Notes under the pieces: model-generated
What the model was told of the DNA's origin: nothing
Seen by the model: the letters and a program-made list of their open reading frames with translations, nothing else
The model's database searches: none
Shown: piece after piece, positions 41,213 through 47,940 of the stretch
Numbering within the stretch: position 1 is the first letter of the stretch
Layout of the letters: each line of letters opens with the position of its first letter
NCBI GenBank assembly: GCA_003142185.1
Contig: PLOR01000057.1
Coordinates: 32,869-96,868 of the forward strand
Source of the DNA: Bryobacterales bacterium
Lineage (GTDB): Bacteria; Acidobacteriota; Terriglobia; Bryobacterales; Bryobacteraceae
Direction: 5' to 3'
Length of the DNA: 64,000 bases
Program-made: the position numbers and the translations under genes

Positions 41213-42082
41213 CTACTGGCCGGCATACGCGGACAGGCGGCCGTAGACCGCCGTCTCCGCCTCGAGCTGCAGAATGACCGCCTTCAATCCGGAACTATCC
41301 GTCGGGCCGACCTGCCTCTTCAGCAGCAACAACTGCTCTCGCCGCCACATTCGCCGGGATTCAGGGTTGTCGATGAGGACATGCGTCTGCCCCGGCAGAA
41401 GCTTCGCCGCGGGAAGTGAACTCGGGGGAGTCGTCAAGAGAGCATTCAGGCGCTCGTCGAGTGCCCCGGCTGGGTTGGCGCTCGCCTCAATCAAGCGTAA
41501 GTCGTCGATCAAAAGGGTGCGTTTCGTCAGGTTGTCATTCCTGCCGGAGAAAATGACCGCAACGTCATTTGGGTCTCCGCCGGATCTACCGTCGTCTGTT
41601 ATGACGGTAACAGGGGCGGCGGTGATAGACTCAGGGGCAACCCCGCTTAGGGAACTCGGAGGGGAGTATGTATCGCGCCGAGTTGCTCCCGGCCCGAAAG
41701 ACGGATCTTCTCCGCGGCTGATGTTCACGTTGAGTTCCGGCCTCGCGAAGCGAAGATAGTCGGCCATCGCCAGAATGCCGGCCTGCCCGGCGAGTAGCGG
41801 GCCCAGATCGAAAGTTACGCCAGAATTCTTCGTCGTTCCGTCGGGATAATGGCAAACAACCGAGACGCCGTAGGCGGTAATCGCGGTCTGCGAGGTGTTT
41901 TCGACCTCGATTGTCCAAAGCCCGCTGTCAGAGGCCGCGGGCTTGTACAGTTGTTTGACACGCAGCACCTGCGCCGGAACGATGGTTTGCGCCGTCACGG
42001 AAGCACTGATGGCTGTAACGACAACCGCCGCGCCGAGAAGACGGCTGATTGCCTGAATTGTTATGTGTTTTGTGTGCATCAT
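41213..42082 (-). CDS. Secreted protein of unknown function, 289 residues
   Basis: The ATG at 42082 is preceded by AGAGGA and gives an export signal ending AISASVTAQ. The first half looks like an immunoglobulin-like or DUF-type beta domain (SGLWTIEVENTSQTAITAYG); the C-terminal 80 residues are helical (RMWRREQLLLLKRQVGP). No enzymatic motif is seen. It sits between the chimeric thioredoxin-like gene and the 189-residue secreted protein, all on the same strand with short gaps. Confidence 0.72.
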   Translation of the reverse strand: MMHTKHITIQAISRLLGAAVVVTAISASVTAQTIVPAQVLRVKQLYKPAASDSGLWTIEVENTSQTAITAYGVSVVCHYPDGTTKNSGVTFDLGPLLAGQAGILAMADYLRFARPELNVNISRGEDPSFGPGATRRDTYSPPSSLSGVAPESITAAPVTVITDDGRSGGDPNDVAVIFSGRNDNLTKRTLLIDDLRLIEASANPAGALDERLNALLTTPPSSLPAAKLLPGQTHVLIDNPESRRMWRREQLLLLKRQVGPTDSSGLKAVILQLEAETAVYGRLSAYAGQ

Positions 42083-42161
42083 AAGATATTTCCTCTTAAG
42101 GACCTGCGCCAGAAGCGACCGCACGACTAATCCAGAGAGCGCCACCCGCCTCATCGGTTTC

Positions 42162-42689
42162 TCATCTCACCGCAGCCAGGCGAGCGGTCGCCCCATCCAG
42201 CGCGTCCTCCAAGCGCCGGTGCAACTCGGCGGCGTCAGGCAGTCCGGTCAGCGGTTCGCCGTTGATGAACATGGTCGGCGTGCCTTTCACCCCGAGAGTC
42301 GTTCCGAGCTGCCGGTCGCGAAGGACCATGCCGTTGCCGTCACGGTCCAGCGCCAACCAGGCATTGGAGTAGTCCGCATCGGTCCAGCTCGTTTGCACAA
42401 AACTCGCACCGAACGTGAATTTGACTCCGCCTTTCATGCTGGTCAGGTGAAACCCCTGGTTCTTGGCGTCGATAATGATCGGCGTCGTCGGGCAATAGGG
42501 CTCCGTACCACCCACGCACTCGATCGGATTTTCCGGGCAATTTGCACACACCATGCCATCAAGGCATACATTGCCGCACATGTTTTGGCACGTCTGCCCG
42601 CAGGTGCAGTTTTCGCACTGCGCCGACGCAGGCGAAGCTATCAGACCCAACATAAGTGTGGCGATTAACAACGGAAAGTAAACCTTCAT
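42162..42689 (-). CDS. Secreted Cys-rich protein with DsbA-type C-terminal segment (chimeric)
   Basis: After a signal peptide (ending ASPASAQ), about 45 residues contain ten cysteines (CENCTCGQTCQNMCGNVC). A middle block, IIIDAKNQGFHLTSMKGGVK to LALDRDGNGMV, matches the start of a common secreted calcium-binding family. The final 50 residues, QLGTTLGVKGTPTMFINGEP onward, match the cis-proline end of DsbA-like thioredoxins, but no catalytic CxxC of that fold is present. The junction is abrupt, so I read it as a fusion or internal deletion product. Confidence 0.65.
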   Translation of the reverse strand: MKVYFPLLIATLMLGLIASPASAQCENCTCGQTCQNMCGNVCLDGMVCANCPENPIECVGGTEPYCPTTPIIIDAKNQGFHLTSMKGGVKFTFGASFVQTSWTDADYSNAWLALDRDGNGMVLRDRQLGTTLGVKGTPTMFINGEPLTGLPDAAELHRRLEDALDGATARLAAVR

Positions 42690-42912
42690 AAGTTCGCCTT
42701 TTTAAGGGGTGAGTATTGCACGTTTCCTGGGGGGGGGCAAGAAATATTTGGACTTTTCTTATCCCACTTAGTACTGTCTAAATAGACGGCACATTAGAAT
42801 TCGAAATAATCAAACAATGTGTCGAAATTCGCGTGACTAGGATGACCGCAGCCGCGACGATGGATCGATAAATGGAGATCATACATCCAAAGATTGAGGA
42901 TAGAATCGAGAG

Positions 42913-43446
42913 ATGTCTTTCGATCTTCAGCCCATCCTGAAAGGCGAACTCGTGGAACTCAGGCCGCTTCGGGAAGAGGATTTTCACGAGCTTTACGCGG
43001 TAGCTTCGGATCCGCTCATTTGGGAGCAGCATCCGGCCAGCGACCGCTACCAGGAAGCGGTGTTCCGGGCATTCTTCCGTGGGGCCATGGAATCCGGTGG
43101 AGCGTTCCTCGTCATCGATTCCAAAGACGGCCGGGTCATCGGGTCGTCGCGATTCTGCGGATACGACGAAGCGAAAAGAGAGATCGAAATCGGCTGGACG
43201 TTCTTGGCCAGGTCGCATTGGGGCGGCATTTACAACCGGGAAATGAAACACCTCATGCTGCGGCACGCTTTCCAGTTCGTTAGTAGCATCGTCTTGCTGG
43301 TTGGTCCGAGGAATTTGCGCTCGCAGCGCGCGGTGGAAAAGATAGGCGGCGTCCGTGTGGGAACCAGGCCCGACGGCGCCGGCGGCCATGACAACGTCGT
43401 CTACCAAATCACGGCGTCAAATTTCGCGCAGCAGGCTGGCGCCTGA
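42913..43446 (+). CDS. GNAT family N-acetyltransferase (RimJ-like)
   Basis: The GNAT fold is visible as VELRPLREEDFHELYAVASD, GRVIGSSRFCGYD, EIEIGWTFLARSHWGG and a C-terminal RNLRSQRAVEKIGGVRVG. The acetyl-CoA loop is less canonical than in RimJ. At 177 residues the length is normal. It stands alone between AT-rich DNA upstream (42690-42912, no gene seen) and an inverted pair of family B repeats downstream. Confidence 0.85.
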   Translation: MSFDLQPILKGELVELRPLREEDFHELYAVASDPLIWEQHPASDRYQEAVFRAFFRGAMESGGAFLVIDSKDGRVIGSSRFCGYDEAKREIEIGWTFLARSHWGGIYNREMKHLMLRHAFQFVSSIVLLVGPRNLRSQRAVEKIGGVRVGTRPDGAGGHDNVVYQITASNFAQQAGA

Positions 43447-43487
43447 GAGGGCAACTTGCGACCGCAAGTGTCCGCACCACGCCCAGT

Positions 43488-43560
43488 GACCGCTCCCTCT
43501 GGTCGCGGCTCCGATGTGCGCTCGGGATGCCTTTCGGAGCCGCGACCAAAGGGAGCGGTC
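43488..43560. repeat. Repeat family B inverted pair (REPIN-like)
   Basis: Arm 43488-43513 and arm 43535-43560 are 26-bp reverse complements with one mismatch, separated by 21 bp. The pair lies between the converging GNAT and alcohol dehydrogenase genes and could fold into a large cruciform or serve as a two-way terminator. Confidence 0.85.
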
Positions 43561-43586
43561 TGTTCGGCTGGTGTGAAACGTCGCCA

Positions 43587-44618
43587 TCACGGTTGCAAGA
43601 TCACTTTCATCAACCCCGGCTCGCGGGCGTACAGGCGCTCGAACCAGGCCGGGCCTTCGGCTAACGGGGCGACGGCGCTGATGAGGGGCTCGACGCGGAT
43701 AGCGCCGCGCGCCAGTAAGTCGATGCAAGTTGGATATTCGCCCGATGACGCGCAGGAGCCGAACAGACGAAGCTGGCGAGTAACGACGGCTTGCAGCGGT
43801 AACTCGATCTTAGGCGCAATGTTACCCACCAAAGTAAGTGCGCCACCTTTGCGCAGCGCCGCGATGGCGGTTTGAATCGGTTCGGTGGCGCCGACCGCTT
43901 CCACGGCGACATCCGCGCCGCGCCCGCTGGTGCGCCCGCGCACGAACTCCGCCACGTCGCCCTCTTTGGGATTGATCACGGCGGTGGCGCCAAGATCGAG
44001 CGCCATTTTCAGTCTGCCTGCATCCACATCGGCGACGATCACCTGCGCGCAGCCGGCCAGTTTAAGCGCCTGTAACGCGAGCGTTCCGATCATACCGGCG
44101 CCCACCACCAGCGCGAAATCGCCCAACCGCACCAGCGTCAATCCCACCGCGTGAACGGCCACCGAAACCGCCTCGATCATGGCGGCGTGCTCGAAGCGCA
44201 GCGCATCCGGCAAGTGATACGTGATGCGCGCCGGCGCCACCACGTACTCGGCGAACGCGCCGTGGCGGCGGTAATCGCCGCAGGAGACGCCCAGCACCTG
44301 CCGGTTGTCGCAGAGGTTGACTTCGCCGCGCGCGCAGAAAAAGCACGCGCCGCAATACACCGTGGAATCGAAAGTGACGCGGTCGCCTCCGCGGAAGCCG
44401 ACGACGCCAGCGCCCACGCCGGCCACAGTCCCGGCGGCTTCGTGCCCCATAACGAGCGGCGGCTGGCGGCGTCCGGTGCTGCCATCGAAGCCGTGGACGT
44501 CGCTGCCGCAAATGCCGCAGGAATGGACCCGCACCAGCAATTCGCCGGGCCCCGGCGCAGGCGCGGGCATATCCACCAGATCCAGGTGGCGATATTCTTT
44601 CATCAGAAGTGCGTTCAT
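43587..44618 (-). CDS. Zinc-dependent medium-chain alcohol/polyol dehydrogenase
   Basis: The catalytic zinc site is CGICGSDVHG and GHEAAG, the structural zinc lobe CGACFFCARGEVNLC, and the NAD fold starts LVVGAGMIGTLALQALKLAG. The 343-residue protein resembles sorbitol or threonine dehydrogenase-like enzymes; the substrate cannot be told. The gene start is duplicated in degraded form just upstream. No ribosome site is clear before the ATG. Confidence 0.9.
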   Translation of the reverse strand: MNALLMKEYRHLDLVDMPAPAPGPGELLVRVHSCGICGSDVHGFDGSTGRRQPPLVMGHEAAGTVAGVGAGVVGFRGGDRVTFDSTVYCGACFFCARGEVNLCDNRQVLGVSCGDYRRHGAFAEYVVAPARITYHLPDALRFEHAAMIEAVSVAVHAVGLTLVRLGDFALVVGAGMIGTLALQALKLAGCAQVIVADVDAGRLKMALDLGATAVINPKEGDVAEFVRGRTSGRGADVAVEAVGATEPIQTAIAALRKGGALTLVGNIAPKIELPLQAVVTRQLRLFGSCASSGEYPTCIDLLARGAIRVEPLISAVAPLAEGPAWFERLYAREPGLMKVILQP

Positions 44619-44744
44619 AAGAGGTTATGTGGCAGTTCAGCGCGCATCACGGCAAGGGCTCATCAGAATAAATGCGTCTGTCCCCTTTTGGCAATTCCGG
44701 TATTGTTGCATCAGTAGCGCGTTCATATATGGTTGGTCATGCCA
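44591..44744. repeat. Imperfect direct repeat of the dehydrogenase start flanking a REP-like insert
   Basis: Segments 44591-44634 and 44699-44744 are about three-quarters identical, and both contain a minus-strand start reading MNALLM. Between them lies a different short element, with minus-strand CAAAAGGGGACAGACGC (ending at 44692), of the kind often seen as an intergenic REP. Confidence 0.55.
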
Positions 44745-44761
44745 CCTGCAGCACCTAACGC

Positions 44762-45367
44762 CTATTTGTCTTTGCCGACGGTCTTGGTTCGCTCCATCAC
44801 TACCTTGATGTCGATCTCCTCGGTTGCTTTGCACTGGGCAGCGGTCACCCCATCCTCGAAACCCGCCTTCTTAAGGATGATATCCCGACTGCCCCGATAT
44901 AGGCCCTGAAAGCGGCCGAAAGAATCTGTTCTTGCCAGAGTACCTGGGCTGGGGTGGAACAGAATCTCTGCGTCCGGCACCGGGACGCCCAGGCTGTCGA
45001 CAGCGCGTAGGTAGAGTAGGCAGGCGCTCCTGAAGGTGTCTTGGTATCCACAGTTATTCAGCATCACGTTCAAGTGAAGGGGCCTTCCAAGGACGACTCT
45101 CAGATTGGAGATGGAGATTGGCAGGCACTCGTTGGTCCCAACCCGGAGCGTGTGGGGACCAAAGCCAAAGTCGCAGATCTTGAGCGTCGCGCCGTGCACC
45201 TGCTCCAGTCGCTCAGCCGTGCCAGACTCATCGACAAGTTCCACCCACGTGCTATACGGCGGAAGGCCGCGGGAATCCACTAGGTTCAGGGTCAACGCGC
45301 AAAAGTCTTCTCCGGTGGCGCATGAGGCACCCAGCAGCAAACAGAATGTAACCGCATACAGAGGCAT
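44762..45367 (-). CDS. Secreted carboxypeptidase-regulatory-like protein
   Basis: A signal sequence (MPLYAVTFCLLLGASC) leads to two beta-sandwich-like units. The second has the carboxypeptidase-regulatory pattern RAVDSLGVPVPDAEILFHPS ... RTDSFGRFQG. No catalytic motif is present. Such proteins are abundant and mostly uncharacterised in Acidobacteriota. I take the ATG at 45367; a start 15 codons upstream is possible. Confidence 0.7.
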   Translation of the reverse strand: MPLYAVTFCLLLGASCATGEDFCALTLNLVDSRGLPPYSTWVELVDESGTAERLEQVHGATLKICDFGFGPHTLRVGTNECLPISISNLRVVLGRPLHLNVMLNNCGYQDTFRSACLLYLRAVDSLGVPVPDAEILFHPSPGTLARTDSFGRFQGLYRGSRDIILKKAGFEDGVTAAQCKATEEIDIKVVMERTKTVGKDK

Positions 45368-45449
45368 TGTCGTACGGTTACTCGGGATCGGGAGTCGGGT
45401 TAACGTAATCATGTTGAAGAAACACGAAACCGCCTTGCGTACGCTCCGC

Positions 45450-46241
45450 CTATGCCAGCAACTCCGCCCGCATCACAGTGACCGCCTGGCCGCCTAGGAT
45501 CACGCGGTCGCCGTTTAACCTCACGCGGACTATGCCGCCGCGCGCGGAAGCCTGGTAGGCGGTGAACTCGGTTTTGCCCATGCGCGCCGCCCAGTAAGGT
45601 CCCAGGGCGGTATGCGACGAGCCCGTGACCGGGTCCTCATCTATCCCCGAGCCGGGCGCGAAGAACCGCGAGACGAAATCGAAGCCAGTGGTGGAGGCGC
45701 GGGCGGTGACGATGATGCCGCGCGCTCCGACTTTCTTCAAGGCGGTGAAATCCGGCGCGGCGGCGCGCACTTCCTCTTCCGACGCCACTTCCACCAGGTA
45801 ATCGAACTGATTCTTCGCGACGTTGGCGGCCTTGAGGCCGAGCGCGGCAACCATGCCCGCCGGCGCTTCCACGGTGGCCGCAGCCTTAGCTGGAAAATCG
45901 AGCTCGATCCATTTGCCGCGCTGCTCGGCCAGCAGCAGGCCGCTGCGTGTGTGGAAGCGCGCCTGCTTGTCCGCGGGCAAGTGGCCGTCCTCCCACAGCA
46001 CGTGCGCGCTGGCGACGGTGGCGTGGCCGCACAAATCCACCTCAACCGAAGGCGTGAGCCAGCGCAGGCGGTAGCCGCCGTCTTCCGGATGCAGAAAGGC
46101 GGTCTCCGAAAGGTTCATTTCGCGCGCGACGTCGCGCATCCAGGCATCCGGGCGCGGTTCGGAAAGAACGCAAACCGCCGCCGGGTTCCCGGCGAAAGGC
46201 CGATCGGTGAAAGCGTCGACTTGGACGATGTGAACGGACAT
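45450..46241 (-). CDS. PhzF family isomerase/epimerase
   Basis: The diaminopimelate-epimerase-like fold is shown by VQVDAFTDRPFAGNPAAVCV, the catalytic glutamate in NLSETAFL, VDLCGHATVASAHVLWE and DEDPVTGSSHTALGPYW. PhzF relatives isomerise small hydroxy- or amino-acids; the substrate is open. The ATG at 46241 begins the conserved fold, and the open frame beyond runs into repeats. It is divergent from xdhC. Confidence 0.9.
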   Translation of the reverse strand: MSVHIVQVDAFTDRPFAGNPAAVCVLSEPRPDAWMRDVAREMNLSETAFLHPEDGGYRLRWLTPSVEVDLCGHATVASAHVLWEDGHLPADKQARFHTRSGLLLAEQRGKWIELDFPAKAAATVEAPAGMVAALGLKAANVAKNQFDYLVEVASEEEVRAAAPDFTALKKVGARGIIVTARASTTGFDFVSRFFAPGSGIDEDPVTGSSHTALGPYWAARMGKTEFTAYQASARGGIVRVRLNGDRVILGGQAVTVMRAELLA

Positions 46242-46351
46242 GATAGTAGCCGGTTTACCTCCGATCTGGAGACGCGATCTAATTAGTCTACTGTAGGCGG
46301 CGCGCGTGGCGCACGCACTCGTGCGTGCCGCGCCGGCATTCGTGCCGGCGC

Positions 46352-46444
46352 AGGTAGGACAGACCATCGCCTTTCGTGATCTGTCACGCCTCGCCTAGGC
46401 GTAAAAGCCTGACAGACGACAGAAACCGATCGTCTGTCCTACCT
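46352..46444. repeat. Repeat family D inverted pair (REPIN-like)
   Basis: A reverse copy (46352-46385) faces a forward copy (46411-46444, stem GACAGACGA/TCGTCTGTC, then CTACCT). The layout matches 13602-13683. A GC-rich palindromic stretch at 46298-46350 adjoins it. Together they fill the gap between phzF and xdhC. Confidence 0.75.
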
Positions 46445-46473
46445 CTCGCACGCCCTCAACTGTCTCCGCACGT

Positions 46474-46479
46474 TATAAT
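46474..46479 (+). promoter_or_regulatory. Perfect -10 box ten bases before xdhC
   Basis: TATAAT is followed by only ten bases before the ATG at 46490, so a normal start site would give a nearly leaderless transcript. No good -35 box is seen. Confidence 0.45.
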
Positions 46480-46489
46480 CGCTAACGTA

Positions 46490-47326
46490 ATGGATGTATT
46501 CGAGGAGTTGGTGCGCCTGCGCGGGCTCGGTCAAAAGTGCGCGCTGGCCACCATCGTGGAGGTGCGCGGCTCGATTCCCAGCTACGAAAGCGCCAAGCTG
46601 CTGGTGCGCGAGGACGGCTCCATGTTGGGCACCATCGGCGGCGGCTGTGTGGAAGCGGAAGTCTGGAACGCGGCGCGCGAAGTGATGGAAACCGAAAAGC
46701 CGAAGCATCTCACGTTCAGCCTGGGCCAGGATGCGGCTTATGACAACGGCCTGATTTGTGGCGGCCAGCTTGACGTTTTTGTGGAAGCGGTGCTGCCCCT
46801 GCCGCACGCGTTTATCTTCGGTGCGGGACACATCTCCAAGAGCCTCTCGAAAGTGGCCAACCTAGCCGGCTTCTCGACGGTGGTGATCGACGACCGCGAG
46901 AGTTTCGCCAACCGCGAGCGCTTTCCGGAAGCCGCGGCGGTGCACGCGGGCGAATACGAAGCCGTGTTTCCGACGCTCGCGATCAACGAGACCAGCTTCG
47001 TGATCATCGTCACGCGCGGCCATCGCGACGATATGCGCGTGCTGAAGCTGGCGGTCGCGACGCCGGCCCGCTATATCGCCATGATCGGCAGCAAGCGCAA
47101 AGTGCTCAACGTGGTGAAGGAACTGGAAAAGGAAGGCATGGCGCGCACCGCCTTGAAGCGCGTTCACGCTCCGATGGGTCTGGACATCGGCGCGATTTCG
47201 CCCGAGGAGATCGCCATCGCGGTGGCGGCGGAAATGATCGCGGTGCGCCGCAACGCGGCGTCCAACTGGCGCGCCCTATCGCTTTCGGTGCTGGCCGGGA
47301 AGTCCCCCGCCGCCGTCTCGCAGTGA
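46490..47326 (+). CDS. xdhC: XdhC/CoxI family molybdenum cofactor insertion protein
   Basis: XdhC-type proteins bind molybdenum cofactor, assist its sulfuration and hand it to xanthine-dehydrogenase-family enzymes. The XdhC_CoxI domain (VRGSIPSYESAKLLVREDG, GTIGGGCVEAEVW) is followed by a Rossmann domain (HAFIFGAGHISKSLSKVANL, YIAMIGSKRK). The protein is 278 residues. A GTGA overlap couples it to the mocA-like gene. No molybdenum hydroxylase structural gene lies in the window. Confidence 0.9.
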   Translation: MDVFEELVRLRGLGQKCALATIVEVRGSIPSYESAKLLVREDGSMLGTIGGGCVEAEVWNAAREVMETEKPKHLTFSLGQDAAYDNGLICGGQLDVFVEAVLPLPHAFIFGAGHISKSLSKVANLAGFSTVVIDDRESFANRERFPEAAAVHAGEYEAVFPTLAINETSFVIIVTRGHRDDMRVLKLAVATPARYIAMIGSKRKVLNVVKELEKEGMARTALKRVHAPMGLDIGAISPEEIAIAVAAEMIAVRRNAASNWRALSLSVLAGKSPAAVSQ

Positions 47327-47940
47327 CCGCCGGACTCATTCTGGCCGCGGGCGTTTCGCGCCGCATGGGCACGTCCAAGGCGCTGCTGCGGTATCGCGGC
47401 GAATCGTTCCTCGATACGCTGATCGGCTTGTTCCAGGCGCGCTGCGCGCCGGTGATCGTGGTGCTGGGAGCGGCGGCGCAGGACGTCCGCGCCGCCACCA
47501 GCCGCGCGGCGGCGTTCGTCGAAAATGAGCTTTGGGAGAGCGGCCAGACCAGCTCCATGCAATGCGGGTTGCGGGCTGTGCCAGACGAGGCCACGGGAGT
47601 GCTCTTCACGCTGGTGGACCATCCGGCGGTGAGGATGGAGACAATCGACGCGCTGTTGGAGGCGGACGTTAGGGGTGGTGCGGAGACGGGCAAGCTAAAG
47701 CATGCCCCACCACGGCCGCCGCTGCGCGTGCCGGTTTACCGCGGGCGCAACGGGCATCCCATCTGGTTCTCGCGCGGTTTGATTTCCGAATTCCTGGCAC
47801 TCCCTGAATCCGGCGCCGCGCGCGACGTGGTGCGCGCGCACGCGAGCGTTACCGACTTCGTGAACGTGGACGACCCAGGCGTGCTGGCCGATATCGACGA
47901 TCCGGCGGCGTATCGCGCCCTGATCGAGGCTGAGCCATGA
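47323..47940 (+). CDS. mocA: Molybdenum cofactor cytidylyltransferase-like (MocA/MobA family)
   Basis: The nucleotidyltransferase signature LILAAGVSRRMGTSKALL is at the N-terminus, with FTLVDHPAV and GRNGHPIWFSRGLI following the MocA pattern. It would convert molybdopterin cofactor to its cytosine dinucleotide form for hydroxylases served by XdhC. About 20 residues near position 110 (RGGAETGKLKHAPPRPP) look like an insertion. It overlaps xdhC by 4 bp and the asmA-like gene by 4 bp. Confidence 0.88.
   Translation: MTAGLILAAGVSRRMGTSKALLRYRGESFLDTLIGLFQARCAPVIVVLGAAAQDVRAATSRAAAFVENELWESGQTSSMQCGLRAVPDEATGVLFTLVDHPAVRMETIDALLEADVRGGAETGKLKHAPPRPPLRVPVYRGRNGHPIWFSRGLISEFLALPESGAARDVVRAHASVTDFVNVDDPGVLADIDDPAAYRALIEAEP

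Noticed and set aside
41631-42130. Overlapping frames on both strands in the secreted-protein operon
   Set aside because: They lack signal peptides and motifs and are inconsistent with the clear frame of the 289-residue secreted protein.
43456-43875. Plus-strand frame over the inverted family B pair and the dehydrogenase 3' end
   Set aside because: Its start is encoded by the repeat and it has no recognisable domain.
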